A stretch of DNA of 64,000 nucleotides from Microbacterium sp. RURRCA19A (GCF_900156455.1 NZ_FTNQ01000003.1:124001-188000), one strand, 5' to 3'. Numbered from the stretch's first letter, positions 1 through 8,396 are shown. Numbers and translations: made by a program. The notes: generated from the sequence alone by a model not told the origin.

Positions 1-10
1 GTGGCGGTGA

Positions 11-24
11 TGTGACCGTTCACA
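11..24. promoter_or_regulatory. LacI-type operator, left copy
   Basis: The 14-bp near-palindrome TGTGACCGTTCACA has TGTGA/TCACA arms. It matches the operator found upstream of the LacI gene (1178-1189). It lies just downstream of a predicted leftward promoter, so it probably controls a gene that starts left of the window and is a target of the LacI protein encoded at 111-1145. The palindrome is seen directly; the regulatory role is inferred. Confidence 0.6.
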
Positions 25-35
25 TTGTGTGTGTG

Positions 36-66
36 ATGCTACCCCGCACATCGCTCCCGCTGTCAA
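36..66 (-). promoter_or_regulatory. Leftward sigma-70 type promoter
   Basis: Read on the minus strand there is a -35 box TTGACA (66-61), a 19-bp spacer and a -10 box TAGCAT (41-36). The LacI-type operator at 11-24 follows immediately, which suits repression of initiation or early elongation. The driven gene lies outside the window. Confidence 0.5.
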
Positions 67-110
67 GTGCCTGTGCGTTCGGCGACCAGCCGTTGCCAAA
101 CCGTGACGTC

Positions 111-1145
111 TCAGCGGCTGGGCGGCGCGGTCGACGAGCGGACGATCAGCCGCAGGTGATCGGGCTCGGGCATCGCCTGCCCGTCGTGCGAAACACCCAG
201 ATCAGTGAGCAGATCCCAGACCGCGCGCTGTCCGATGCCGGCGAAGTCCTGGCGCACGGTCGTCAACGGGGGCCACAGGTGCGCCGCCTCCGGGACGTCG
301 TCGAATCCGACGACCGACACGTCCTCGGGGACCGATCTGCCGATCGCTCGGACCGCGTGCATGAAGCCCAACGCCATGTGGTCGTTCCCGGCGAAGACCG
401 CCGTGGCATCCTCGGTCCGCAGCAGCTCGAGGCCCGCCTCGTAGCCGAACTGCGCCGTCCAGTCCCCCAGCACCGGGGGGCGCGGGGCGAGGTCCTGCGC
501 GTCCATCTCGGCGAGATAGCCCCGCATGCGGTGGTCGGCCTCGATCCAGTCCCGGGGGCCGGCGATGTGCAGGATCCGGGTGTGTCCGAGCTCGACGAGA
601 TGTCGCACGGCGGCGCGGGCCCCGGAGATCTGGTCGTTGAACGTCGCCGTCGGCGTGGACGGGCCGGTGGACGACACGATGCGCACCGGCACCGGAAGCT
701 GCATCTCGTCGAGGATCGGGACGACACGCGTCTGGGGCGCGACGGCGATGAGGCCCTCGATCGACTGCTGCATGAGGTGATCGATCGAGGCGCGGACGTC
801 GTCGGGCGCACTCGTGCCGAGGTTGGTGACCGTCAGACGGTAGCCCGCCCGACGCGCCGCGGACTCCACCGCCAGCACCATCGCGGAGGTTCCGTGGGTC
901 GTGGCGCGCGGCCCCAGCACACCGATGAGGCGGGTCCGACTCGTCGCGAGCGCGCGCGCCGCCTGATTGGGCACGAACTTCAGTTCGGCGATCGCCTCGC
1001 GGACGCGGGCGGCCGTCTCCGGACGCAGTTGAGGGCTGTTGTTGATCACGCGCGACACGGTCTGATACGAGACCCCGGCGAGCCGTGCCACGTCGCGGAT
1101 GCTCGGCGCCCTGGCCGCGGCATCCGGGATGTCGGTCTCGCTCAT
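111..1145 (-). CDS. LacI family transcriptional regulator
   Basis: A 344-residue LacI/GalR repressor. The N-terminal helix-turn-helix spans about residues 15-35 (DVARLAGVSYQTVSRVIN) and is followed by the hinge and a periplasmic-binding-like sensor domain ending in VSVVGFDDVPEA and the LTTVRQD segment typical of the family. Length is normal. A perfect palindrome, GTGACCGGTCAC, sits 33 bases upstream of the start, overlapping its own predicted promoter, and a matching site lies beyond its 3' end at 11-24. The gene is therefore probably autoregulated and controls a leftward operon outside the window. The effector is likely a sugar but cannot be read from the sequence. Confidence 0.92.
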   Translation of the reverse strand: MSETDIPDAAARAPSIRDVARLAGVSYQTVSRVINNSPQLRPETAARVREAIAELKFVPNQAARALATSRTRLIGVLGPRATTHGTSAMVLAVESAARRAGYRLTVTNLGTSAPDDVRASIDHLMQQSIEGLIAVAPQTRVVPILDEMQLPVPVRIVSSTGPSTPTATFNDQISGARAAVRHLVELGHTRILHIAGPRDWIEADHRMRGYLAEMDAQDLAPRPPVLGDWTAQFGYEAGLELLRTEDATAVFAGNDHMALGFMHAVRAIGRSVPEDVSVVGFDDVPEAAHLWPPLTTVRQDFAGIGQRAVWDLLTDLGVSHDGQAMPEPDHLRLIVRSSTAPPSR

Positions 1146-1177
1146 CGATCTCGCTTCTTCGCGTCGCCGGTCGCGTC

Positions 1178-1198
1178 GTGACCGGTCACACGAGGATA
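1178..1198 (-). promoter_or_regulatory. lacI promoter with operator
   Basis: On the minus strand a -10-like TATCCT (1198-1193) is followed directly by the perfect 12-bp palindrome GTGACCGGTCAC (1189-1178), placing the operator over the expected transcription start. It shares TGTGACCG(G/T)TCAC with the site at 11-24, which supports autoregulation by the adjacent LacI protein. Confidence 0.6.
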
Positions 1199-1233
1199 GC
1201 CGACAGGCGCCCGCGGTCGCGGCGCACGTCGAT

Positions 1234-2556
1234 TCAGGATGCCAGGAGGGCGCGGTAGAAGCCGATCCCCCGCAGCCACACCTCGACGCGGATCCGCTCG
1301 TCGGGCGCGTGCAGCGCGTCGCGCTCGGCCCGCGTGAGATGGAACGGGGTGAAGCGGTACACGTGCTCCGTGAGCCCGGTGTAGAAGCGGCTGTCGCTCG
1401 CGCCGAGCTGCAGGTAGGGCAGCGGGATCACCTCGTCGCCGAGCGTCTCGCGCACCGCCGCGGCGAGCCGCCGCCAGGCCGTCCCCTGCCACGGAGACAC
1501 CGGGGACGGGTCGCTGCCGTGCCGCAGTTCGATGTCGATGCGCGGGTCGGCGACGGCGCGCCGCAGGTGGATCGCGGCATCCGAGATCGTCTCGCCCGTG
1601 AGCAGCCGGACGTTCACCGTCGCGCGCGCCGTGGTCGCGAGGACGTTGTCGCCCGCCGAGCCCTCGAGCCGCGTGACGACCGCGGTCGTGCGCACCAGCG
1701 CGTTGGTCTCGGGTCCGAGAAGTGCGAACGCCGCGGTCAGCACCGGCGCGGTCAGCGCCGTCCGGCGGAACACCGTGCGCACCGGTTCCGGCGCGTGGGC
1801 GGCCGCGCTCGCGAGCATCGCGCGCACCGGCGCGACGAGTCGGCGCGGGAACGGATGCCGACGCACCCGGTCGATCGCGCGCGCCAGGCGGGCCGTGGCG
1901 GGGAACGACGGCGGCGTCGACGCATGCCCACCCGCCTCGCGGGCGATGAGCTCGAAGGTCGCGCTGCCGCGCTCGGCGACGCCGATCATCGCGGTCGGAG
2001 CGCCGACGCCCGGCAGCGCGCCCTCGACCACGGCACCGCCCTCGTCGAGGACCAGGGCCGGGCGGACGCCGCGCTCGGCGAGCAGAGCCGCGATCGCCTG
2101 TGCGCCCGTGCCGAGCGTCTCCTCGTCGTGCCCGAAGGCCATCCACACGTCGGCACGCGGCACCACCCCGTCGGCCAGCGCCTGCTCGACCGCCTCGAGG
2201 ATCGCCACCAGCGCACCCTTGTCGTCGATCGCACCCCGGGCGTAGAGGGTGGCATCCACCCCCTCCCCCTCGACGACGGCGGCGAACGGGTCACGCGTCC
2301 AGGGCTGACCCGCCGTGTCGACGACGTCCTGGTGGGCCAGGAGCAGCAGCGGATCGCGGCTCGACGCGCCCGCCCACCGGTACAGCAGCGCGTGGCCCGC
2401 CACGATCTCGCGCTCCAGGTGCCGGTGGACCAGCGGGTAGAGGCGCTCGAGGGCGTCGTGGAACTCGTCGAACCGTGCGGTGTCGGTCTGCGCCGGATCG
2501 ACGTGCGACACGGTGGGGATGGCCAACAGCTCGCGGAAGCGCTCGACGGGCGTCAT
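1234..2556 (-). CDS. M20 family metallopeptidase (carboxypeptidase S-like)
   Basis: A 440-residue zinc-dependent peptidase of the M20/ArgE/DapE/CPS1 group, expected in the cytoplasm and hydrolysing small peptides or N-acyl amino acids. Visible family motifs are AHQDVVD (metal His75 and Asp77), GAIDDKG (bridging Asp near 111), GHDEE (catalytic and metal Glu near 145-146) and LVLDEGG. A dimerisation domain should occupy the middle third. The N-terminal PTVSH and the length fit the carboxypeptidase S-like branch. The gene is separated by 88 bases from the upstream LacI gene and is divergent from the oxidoreductase at 2638. The substrate cannot be determined. Confidence 0.88.
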   Translation of the reverse strand: MTPVERFRELLAIPTVSHVDPAQTDTARFDEFHDALERLYPLVHRHLEREIVAGHALLYRWAGASSRDPLLLLAHQDVVDTAGQPWTRDPFAAVVEGEGVDATLYARGAIDDKGALVAILEAVEQALADGVVPRADVWMAFGHDEETLGTGAQAIAALLAERGVRPALVLDEGGAVVEGALPGVGAPTAMIGVAERGSATFELIAREAGGHASTPPSFPATARLARAIDRVRRHPFPRRLVAPVRAMLASAAAHAPEPVRTVFRRTALTAPVLTAAFALLGPETNALVRTTAVVTRLEGSAGDNVLATTARATVNVRLLTGETISDAAIHLRRAVADPRIDIELRHGSDPSPVSPWQGTAWRRLAAAVRETLGDEVIPLPYLQLGASDSRFYTGLTEHVYRFTPFHLTRAERDALHAPDERIRVEVWLRGIGFYRALLAS

Positions 2557-2637
2557 GACGCGAGCCTACGCGGACGGCATCCGCCCCTCACCGTCCACGG
2601 CCGCCGCCGTCGACCGGCGGGCCGATACGGTGGTCCC

Positions 2638-3621
2638 ATGACCGGACTGCACTGGGGCATCCTCGCCACCGGCGGCATCGCGCACGCCTTCACCTCCGAC
2701 CTCCGCACCGCGGGTCTCGACGTCGCGGCCGTCGGTTCCCGATCGATCGACAGTGCCCGCGCGTTCGCCGCGCAGTACGGCATCCCCCACGCGCACGGAT
2801 CATACGAAGACCTCGTCGCCGACCCCGACGTCGACATCGTCTACATCGCGACGCCGCACCCGGCTCACGTCGACAACGCGCTCCTCGCCCTCGATCACGG
2901 CAAACACGTCCTGGTCGAGAAGCCCTTCACCCTCACCGAGGCGGAGGCCGGACGCATCCGCGATCGCGCCGCCGAGAAGGGTCTCCTCGCGATGGAGGCG
3001 ATGTGGACGCGCTACCTGCCCCACATGGTCCGCATCCGTGAGATCCTCGGCGCCGGGACCCTCGGCGAGGTCCGCGTCGTCTCCGCCGACCACACGCAGA
3101 AGATCTCGACCGACCCGCAGCACCGCCTGAATGCCCTCGAGCTCGGCGGCGGCGCCCTGCTCGACCTCGGCATCTACCCGGTCTCGTTCGCGGTGGACGT
3201 ACTGGGCCTCCCCGAGCGCATCACCGCCCTCGCGAGGATCTCGGATGCCGGCAGCGACGCCGAGGTCGCCACGGTGTTCGTGCACCCCGGCGGCGCCATC
3301 TCGACCACCGTCTCGTCGTCACGCGGCGCGGGCGCGAACGTCGCGCAGATCGTCGGCACCGAGGCGCGGATCGAGATCGACGGCGTCTGGTACTCGCCCA
3401 CCACCTTCCGCGTCGTCGGCCCCGACGGCACGGTCATCGAGGAGTTCGACGGCGCCGTGGACGGGCGCGGTATGCAGTTCCAGGCGCTGGCCGCCGAACG
3501 TCTGGTCGCCGAGGGCGCGACCTCGAGCGACATCCTGCCGATCGACGAGACGGTGGCGATCATGGGCGTGCTCGACGAGGTCCGCCGCCAGATCGGCGTG
3601 GTCTACCCCGGCGGACTCTGA
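2638..3621 (+). CDS. Gfo/Idh/MocA family NAD(P)-dependent oxidoreductase
   Basis: A 327-residue dehydrogenase acting on sugars, inositols or related polyols. It has an N-terminal Rossmann fold (WGILATGGIAHAF, residues 6-18), the EKPF cofactor/catalytic motif (residues 94-97) and the GALLDLGIYP segment (Asp176, Tyr180) usual in this family. The ATG at 2638 is chosen because TACGGT lies exactly six bases upstream, a leaderless arrangement; no Shine-Dalgarno is present. It is transcribed away from the M20 peptidase. The natural substrate cannot be read from the sequence. Confidence 0.88.
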   Translation: MTGLHWGILATGGIAHAFTSDLRTAGLDVAAVGSRSIDSARAFAAQYGIPHAHGSYEDLVADPDVDIVYIATPHPAHVDNALLALDHGKHVLVEKPFTLTEAEAGRIRDRAAEKGLLAMEAMWTRYLPHMVRIREILGAGTLGEVRVVSADHTQKISTDPQHRLNALELGGGALLDLGIYPVSFAVDVLGLPERITALARISDAGSDAEVATVFVHPGGAISTTVSSSRGAGANVAQIVGTEARIEIDGVWYSPTTFRVVGPDGTVIEEFDGAVDGRGMQFQALAAERLVAEGATSSDILPIDETVAIMGVLDEVRRQIGVVYPGGL

Positions 3622-3708
3622 GCGGGCTCCCGGACGGGCCGGGGAACCCCGGCCGGTCCGGGCGGGCCGGTCCGCGCCGCCGGCGTACCGCCCCGCGGAT
3701 CGCGGCCA

Positions 3709-3746
3709 CGACACGCCGCCGGCCGGCCCCTCCACGCGGCGTGTCG
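3709..3746. repeat. Intergenic inverted repeat, GACACGCCG family (copy A)
   Basis: Perfect 11-bp arms CGACACGCCGC and GCGGCGTGTCG surround a 16-base loop. It lies between two rightward genes and could act as a terminator for the oxidoreductase. It shares its core with the inverted repeats at 21616, 21724, 38632 and 45105, suggesting a dispersed repeat family. The rest of this 239-base gap shows no coding signal. Confidence 0.65.
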
Positions 3747-3860
3747 CCGACGAACTCCGCGCGACGGCACGCCCGGCGCGCCCGCCGTCGCGGTGGCGCA
3801 CGCGAACTGCACAGGTCGGCGGGCTACCCGTGAGCGCCCACCCCGGGAGAGACTGGAGGC

Positions 3861-4724
3861 ATGCCGGATCCCCAGAACGCCCGTGTCGCCGTCTACCTCG
3901 ACTTCGACAACATCGTCATGTCCTGGTACGACCGCGTCCACGGTCGCAACGCGTACTCGCGCGACCGGCAGAAGATCGCGGAGAACCCGATGGAGCCCGA
4001 GATCGCCGAGCGGTTGACGAAGGCGACGATCGACGTCGGGGCGATCATCGACTACGCCGCGTCGTTCGGCACGCTGGTCCTGACCCGGGCGTACGCCGAC
4101 TGGTCGGCGCCCGTGAACGCCGAGTACCGTTCCCAGCTCGTGGCGCGGGCCGTCGACCTGGTGCAGTTGTTTCCCGCAGCGGCATACGCCAAGAACGGTG
4201 CGGACATCCGGCTCGCCGTGGATGCCGTCGAAGACATGTTCCGACTCCCCGACCTGTCGCACGTCGTCATCGTCGCCGGAGACAGCGACTACGTCCCGCT
4301 CGCTCAGCGGTGCAAGCGACTCGGTCGCTACGTCGTCGGCGTCGGGGTCGCGGGGTCGACGGCGAAGTCGCTCGCGTCGGCCTGCGACCGGTTCGACAAC
4401 TACGACGCCCTGCCCGGCATCCCGAAGCTCGCCGACACCAAGAAGGATGCCGCTCCCTCGCGGCCCCGCGCGCGCAAGCGCTCTCAGGACCCCGCCGTCA
4501 ACCTCCTCGAGCGCGCGATGCAACTCGAGGGCGAACGCGCCGACGGCGAGTGGCTGCACGCCTCGGCGGTCAAAGACCTCATGAAGCGCCTCGACCCGTC
4601 GTTCAGCGAGAAGGCGCTCGGGTTCCGCAGCTTCTCCGATTTCCTCAAGGCCCAGACCGATCACGTCGAGGTCGACGAGGAATCGAACATCGTGCAGGTG
4701 CGCGCGGTCGCCCGCGCCGCGTAG
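3861..4724 (+). CDS. NYN domain protein with C-terminal LOTUS/OST-HTH domain
   Basis: A 287-residue protein. Residues 8-165 form a NYN (PIN-like, LabA/DUF88) domain: YLDFDNIV supplies the first acidic residues (Asp14, Asp16) and VIVAGDSDYVPLA the later acidic cluster, features of metal-dependent RNases. After a basic linker (PRARKRSQ) residues 205-280 resemble a LOTUS/OST-HTH RNA-binding module. The family is thought to act on RNA. The start has GGAG close upstream, but GAGACT six bases before the ATG also fits a leaderless start. No partner gene is evident. Confidence 0.85.
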   Translation: MPDPQNARVAVYLDFDNIVMSWYDRVHGRNAYSRDRQKIAENPMEPEIAERLTKATIDVGAIIDYAASFGTLVLTRAYADWSAPVNAEYRSQLVARAVDLVQLFPAAAYAKNGADIRLAVDAVEDMFRLPDLSHVVIVAGDSDYVPLAQRCKRLGRYVVGVGVAGSTAKSLASACDRFDNYDALPGIPKLADTKKDAAPSRPRARKRSQDPAVNLLERAMQLEGERADGEWLHASAVKDLMKRLDPSFSEKALGFRSFSDFLKAQTDHVEVDEESNIVQVRAVARAA

Positions 4725-4759
4725 GCGCACGGCCGCGGACGCCCGTCGGGCGATTCGCG

Positions 4760-5386
4760 TCAGCGGCGCTGCGCGCCCGGCGCGACGTGCGCCAGGACGC
4801 TGGCCCACACCGACGACAGGGTGACGTGGCCGTTGAGCGTGTCGAGGTCTTCGGCGTCGATCACCTCCACACGGGCCGACGGGATGCGTCGTGAGAACCA
4901 CTCGGCGTCGTGGGTCCCCGCGGGTCCCGCACCGCCCACCACCACGAGCGTGTCGGCCACGACGTCGTCGAGCAGCGGCGTGTGGAGGTCGCGGCTCAGC
5001 GGGTCGGTCGGACTCTCCACGCCCACGATCGCGAGCCGGTCGACCACCGGCCCCATCGCCGCGGCGAGATGCAGCGCGATTCGCCCGGCCGAGCGCTCGC
5101 CCACGAGGCCCACGGTGGTCCCCGGGATCTCCCGCTCGAGCAGCCCGCGCAGGGCATCGAGCGTGAGCCCGGCGGGCGTCTGCCCGCCGAACGCGGGCGG
5201 ATCGTCCAGCTCGGGGGCGTCCAGTCCGACGGCCACGATCCGCACGTCGAACCCTGACGTCACGCGCACGTCGGGGTCGATCGTCGACACGTCACCGGTG
5301 CGCAGCACGACCACCGCGCGCGGCGCGCCGGGTGTTCCGAAACTGCGGTACTCGAGTTCACCGTCCCACCACGGCACACGGCTCAT
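4760..5386 (-). CDS. alpha/beta-hydrolase fold protein
   Basis: A 208-residue protein with alternating strands and helices and a nucleophile-elbow-like VGERSAGR around residue 110, plus a C-terminal NGHVT that could supply the catalytic His. The elbow is degenerate: the position two before Ser is Glu rather than Gly. The ATG at 5386 is preferred over upstream in-frame codons because AGGAAAGGTG precedes it; it begins five bases after the DNA ligase stop, so the two genes are probably cotranscribed and perhaps translationally coupled. Activity and substrate are unknown. Confidence 0.7.
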   Translation of the reverse strand: MSRVPWWDGELEYRSFGTPGAPRAVVVLRTGDVSTIDPDVRVTSGFDVRIVAVGLDAPELDDPPAFGGQTPAGLTLDALRGLLEREIPGTTVGLVGERSAGRIALHLAAAMGPVVDRLAIVGVESPTDPLSRDLHTPLLDDVVADTLVVVGGAGPAGTHDAEWFSRRIPSARVEVIDAEDLDTLNGHVTLSSVWASVLAHVAPGAQRR

Positions 5387-5390
5387 CGGG

Positions 5391-6977
5391 TCACCTTTCC
5401 TCTCGTGTCGCGCCCGCGTCCGTGGGCCCGGCGTCGGCATCGACCCCGGCCCCGGCCCCGGGCAGGAGTGCGCGGAGCGTGTCGATCGTGTCGGCCTCCG
5501 CGGCCGGCTTGTCGGGCCGGTACGTCTTCACGCGGGCGAAGCGCAGGGCGACTCCCCCGGGGTACCGGGACGAGCGCTGCACGCCGTCGATCGCGATCTC
5601 CACGACCGTGTCGGGCGTCACCCGGATGCCGCCGGGCACCGCGCCGATCTCGCGCTCGACGAAGTGCGCGGTCTGCCAGGCCAGCACCTCGTCGGTGAGT
5701 CCCTTGAACGTCTTGCCGACCATGACGAAGCCACCGGGCTCGCCGAAGGCCCCGCGGGGGTCGAGGGCGCCGAGGTGGAGGTTCGAGAGCCAACCCGACC
5801 GGCGCCCCGATCCGCGCTCGACGCCGAGCACGACGAGGTCGAACGTGTGCACGGGCTTGACCTTCAGCCAGCTCTTGCCCCGCCGGCCCGCCGCGTAGGG
5901 CGCGTCGAGCCCCTTGACCATGACGCCTTCATGGCCGGCACGCAGCGCCGCACGCGAGAATTCCTCGGCTTCGGCGGCGACGTCGGTGACGATCGACGGG
6001 ATCCGCAGGTCAGGGGCGACGCGCGCGAGCACGGCCCGCCGCTCCGACAACGGCTCGTCGATCAGGTCGCGACCGTCGACGTGCAGGAGGTCGAAGAACC
6101 ACGGCCGGAGCGCGATCTCGCGGGCGGTCTCCGCACCGAAGCGCGCCATCGTGTCCTGGAACGGGCGCGGTGCGCCGTCGTCGTCGAGCGAGAGGGTCTC
6201 ACCGTCGAGGATCACATCGCTCACCGGCAGACCCCGCACGATCTCGACGATCTCGGGGACCCGGTGCGTGACGTCGGCCAGAGTGCGGGTGAAGACCCGT
6301 ACCTCGTCGCCGTGACGGTGCACCTGGACACGGGCGCCGTCGAGCTTGTACTCGACCGACGCGCGTCCCGCCACCGCGAGCGCCTCACCCACCGACGTCG
6401 CCGTGGAGGCGAGCATCGGCTGGACGCCGCGCCCCACGACGAGCCCGACGGATGCCAGCTCGTCCGCCGAAGCGGTGAGCGCCAGTGCCGCCGTTTCTCC
6501 GAGGTCGCCCGACAGCATCGCGGCGCGGCGCACGAGCGTGCCGTCGCGGTCGGCGGCGCGGGCGACCGCGTCGAGGAGAACGCCCTCGAGCGCCCCCGTG
6601 CGCAACTCTCCCGTCATCACCCGCACCAGCAGATCCCACTCGTCGGCCGTCGCCCGCCGCGCCAGGTCGTCGAGGAGCGCGGTGCGCACGGCGCCGGACC
6701 CGCTGCCGGAGATCTCGACGAGTCGCGAGAACGCCGCGTCGACGTCGCCGACGGTGAGCGTCGCGGCCTCGGAGTGATCGCCGCCCCGGGCGGTGAGCGT
6801 CCGCCAACCGACGCCGAGGCGGCCCTGACGGGGCGCGGCCGTCAGCAGCCCGATCGCCGGCACGATCTCGTCGGGCGCCAGCCGGCCGAGCAGGTCGGCG
6901 AGGGCGTCGACCTTGGCGAGGCGCGAGCGGGTGGCGGCCACGGTCGCCAGCGCGACCTGCAGTTCACCGAAGAGCAT
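5391..6977 (-). CDS. ligB: ATP-dependent DNA ligase (LigB type)
   Basis: A 528-residue ligase close in length and plan to actinobacterial LigB. It has an N-terminal DNA-binding domain (about 1-190), the adenylation motif I EYKLDGARV with the AMP-accepting Lys211, later nucleotidyltransferase motifs (GEGVMVKGLDAPYAAGRRG, WLKVKPV) and a C-terminal OB fold. It seals nicks as a repair ligase alongside the NAD-dependent LigA. A longer in-frame reading exists upstream, but the start is placed at 6977 because CAGGAT lies six bases before this ATG and the protein then matches family length. The alpha/beta-hydrolase gene follows five bases after its stop. Confidence 0.9.
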   Translation of the reverse strand: MLFGELQVALATVAATRSRLAKVDALADLLGRLAPDEIVPAIGLLTAAPRQGRLGVGWRTLTARGGDHSEAATLTVGDVDAAFSRLVEISGSGSGAVRTALLDDLARRATADEWDLLVRVMTGELRTGALEGVLLDAVARAADRDGTLVRRAAMLSGDLGETAALALTASADELASVGLVVGRGVQPMLASTATSVGEALAVAGRASVEYKLDGARVQVHRHGDEVRVFTRTLADVTHRVPEIVEIVRGLPVSDVILDGETLSLDDDGAPRPFQDTMARFGAETAREIALRPWFFDLLHVDGRDLIDEPLSERRAVLARVAPDLRIPSIVTDVAAEAEEFSRAALRAGHEGVMVKGLDAPYAAGRRGKSWLKVKPVHTFDLVVLGVERGSGRRSGWLSNLHLGALDPRGAFGEPGGFVMVGKTFKGLTDEVLAWQTAHFVEREIGAVPGGIRVTPDTVVEIAIDGVQRSSRYPGGVALRFARVKTYRPDKPAAEADTIDTLRALLPGAGAGVDADAGPTDAGATREER

Positions 6978-7057
6978 GTCGGCATCCTGGCATCCCCCTC
7001 CGACATCGCCGGTCGGCTTGCGCTTCCCCGCTCCGCCTGCCATCGATAAACGCGATC

Positions 7058-7084
7058 CGCGACGAGAAACGGCCTCTCGTCGCG
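7058..7084. repeat. Hairpin upstream of ligB
   Basis: Perfect 10-bp arms CGCGACGAGA and TCTCGTCGCG flank a 7-base loop. It lies in the 236-base gap between the DoxX-like gene and the ligase, immediately beside a tandem repeat. It could terminate transcription coming from the DoxX-like gene or act as a regulatory structure. Confidence 0.55.
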
Positions 7085-7100
7085 TTTCTCGGCGCATATG

Positions 7101-7182
7101 GCGTTTCTCACGCAGCGGAACACGCACCGCGTTCCTCACGCAGCACCACACGCACCGCGTTCCCCACGCAGCACAACGCGCC
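7101..7182. repeat. Three-copy 28-bp tandem repeat upstream of ligB
   Basis: Three consecutive units start at 7101, 7129 and 7157 (28, 28 and 26 bases). Each begins GCGTTTCTC, GCGTTCCTC or GCGTTCCCC, continues ACGCAGC and ends in a CGCACC-like block. Units differ at only a few positions. No coding signal overlaps it on either strand. The role is unknown; copy number may vary between strains. Confidence 0.75.
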
Positions 7183-7213
7183 TGACGTCTATCGCGCGCG
7201 GCACCACACGCCG

Positions 7214-7618
7214 CTACCGCCGCGTCGACCACCACGCCCACGCGACGAGCGGCAGCTGCAGGAACAGCCGGACGAACCGCGCGCGGTCGGTGCGCAGACC
7301 CGGTGCCGCCCGACCGGTGCGCCACTGGTGGACGTTGCCGGGGAACACCGCCACGAAGAAGGCGGCGACCGCGGTGCCGATGCGCCGTCGCTCACGCGGC
7401 AGCGCCACGAGCCCGACACCGAGCAGCACCTCCGCCATCCCGGATGCCACGACGATCGCGTCCGCGTCGGTGCGCAGCATCCGCGTGGCCCAGTCCGGCA
7501 CCACGATCCGGTACCCGCGACGGCCCCAGGTGAGATGGCTGACCCCGGCGGCGACGAGGAGCGCGGCCAGCGCCCCGCGCGCGAACGGACGGGCGGAGGG
7601 ACCTCGACGTCGTGGCAT
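7214..7618 (-). CDS. DoxX-like small membrane protein
   Basis: A 134-residue integral membrane protein with about four hydrophobic segments (residues 15-30, 55-75, 80-95, 115-130) and the ASGMAEVLLGVGL motif common in DoxX/DUF4267-like proteins. Its start lies four bases after the stop of the upstream ABC ATPase, so it is probably part of that operon, although CAGACT six bases before the ATG could also give a leaderless transcript. Proteins of this fold are linked to redox and membrane stress in actinobacteria; no specific role can be assigned. Confidence 0.7.
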   Translation of the reverse strand: MPRRRGPSARPFARGALAALLVAAGVSHLTWGRRGYRIVVPDWATRMLRTDADAIVVASGMAEVLLGVGLVALPRERRRIGTAVAAFFVAVFPGNVHQWRTGRAAPGLRTDRARFVRLFLQLPLVAWAWWSTRR

Positions 7619-7622
7619 CAGG

Positions 7623-8396
7623 TCAGTCTGCCGCCTCGCGGGTCGGAAGGCGGGGAACGGATGCCAGGAGTCTCGCCGTGTACGGATGCCGCGGGCGGCG
7701 GAGCACCTCGGCGGTCGGTCCCTCCTCGACGATGCGACCCCCCTGCAGCACCGCGATGCGCGCGCACAGGGCGGCCACGATCGTGAGATCGTGCGAGACG
7801 AGGAGCATGCCGATGCCGCGCTCGCGCGCGAGACGCTGGAACAGCTCGATCACCTGCATCCGCACGCTCGTGTCGAGCGCGCTCACCGGCTCGTCGGCCA
7901 GGAGCAGCCGAGGTTCGGGCGCGAGGGCGCGCGCGATCGCGATGCGCTGGCGCTGGCCGCCCGAGAAGGCGTCGGGGTAGCGCGACGCCGCGTCTTCGGG
8001 GAGACCGACGTCGGCGAGCAGCTGCGCGACCCGCGCATCCCCGTCGCCGGGGATCCCGAGCGACCGCAGCGGCTCCGCGATCGCCTCGCCCACCCGCATC
8101 CGGGGGTCGAGCGACGAGAAGGGGTCCTGATACACCGGCTGCACCGCGCGGCGGAACCCGCGCAGCTCCGCACGTCGGCGCGACCCCACAGCCTGCCCTT
8201 CGAACGTCACGCGGCCGGCCGTCGGGAGCTCGAGCCCGAGGGCGATCCGCAGGAGCGAGGTCTTCCCCGCGCCCGACTCGCCGACGAGCCCCACGCTCTC
8301 GCCCGGCGCCAGCGCCAGCGACACGTCCTGCAGCACCGGCCGATCGGCGCGATAGGCGAAATCGACGTGATCGAGGGAGAGGATCGGCGTCGTCAT
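7623..8396 (-). CDS. Oligopeptide-type ABC transporter ATP-binding protein (OppF/DppF-like)
   Basis: A 257-residue ATPase with Walker A GESGAGKT (about residues 39-46), Q-loop, signature FSGGQRQRIAIARAL, Walker B LLLADEP and the switch His in LLVSHDL. The C-terminal RHPYTARLL is the oligopeptide-family hallmark. The ATG overlaps the upstream ATPase stop in ATGA, showing tight coupling. With the second ATPase, two permeases and a lipoprotein it forms a complete importer. Confidence 0.92.
   Translation of the reverse strand: MTTPILSLDHVDFAYRADRPVLQDVSLALAPGESVGLVGESGAGKTSLLRIALGLELPTAGRVTFEGQAVGSRRRAELRGFRRAVQPVYQDPFSSLDPRMRVGEAIAEPLRSLGIPGDGDARVAQLLADVGLPEDAASRYPDAFSGGQRQRIAIARALAPEPRLLLADEPVSALDTSVRMQVIELFQRLARERGIGMLLVSHDLTIVAALCARIAVLQGGRIVEEGPTAEVLRRPRHPYTARLLASVPRLPTREAAD

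Noticed and set aside
12..1181. Long open frames on the plus strand opposite the LacI gene and opposite most other genes
   Set aside because: They are Arg/Pro/Ala-rich shadows caused by high GC at third positions of the real gene, with no domain similarity, no ribosome sites and antisense to well-supported proteins.
1099..2637. N-terminal extension of the Gfo/Idh/MocA oxidoreductase frame
   Set aside because: The extension lies antisense to the M20 peptidase and is low-complexity; the Rossmann fold begins right after the ATG at 2638, which has a leaderless promoter pattern.
7101..7182. CRISPR array
   Set aside because: The three 28-base units are directly contiguous with no unique spacers, and no cas genes are present.
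6978..7325. Longer N-terminus for the DNA ligase
   Set aside because: It would translate the tandem repeat and hairpin, exceeds family length, and the ATG at 6977 has CAGGAT at the leaderless distance.
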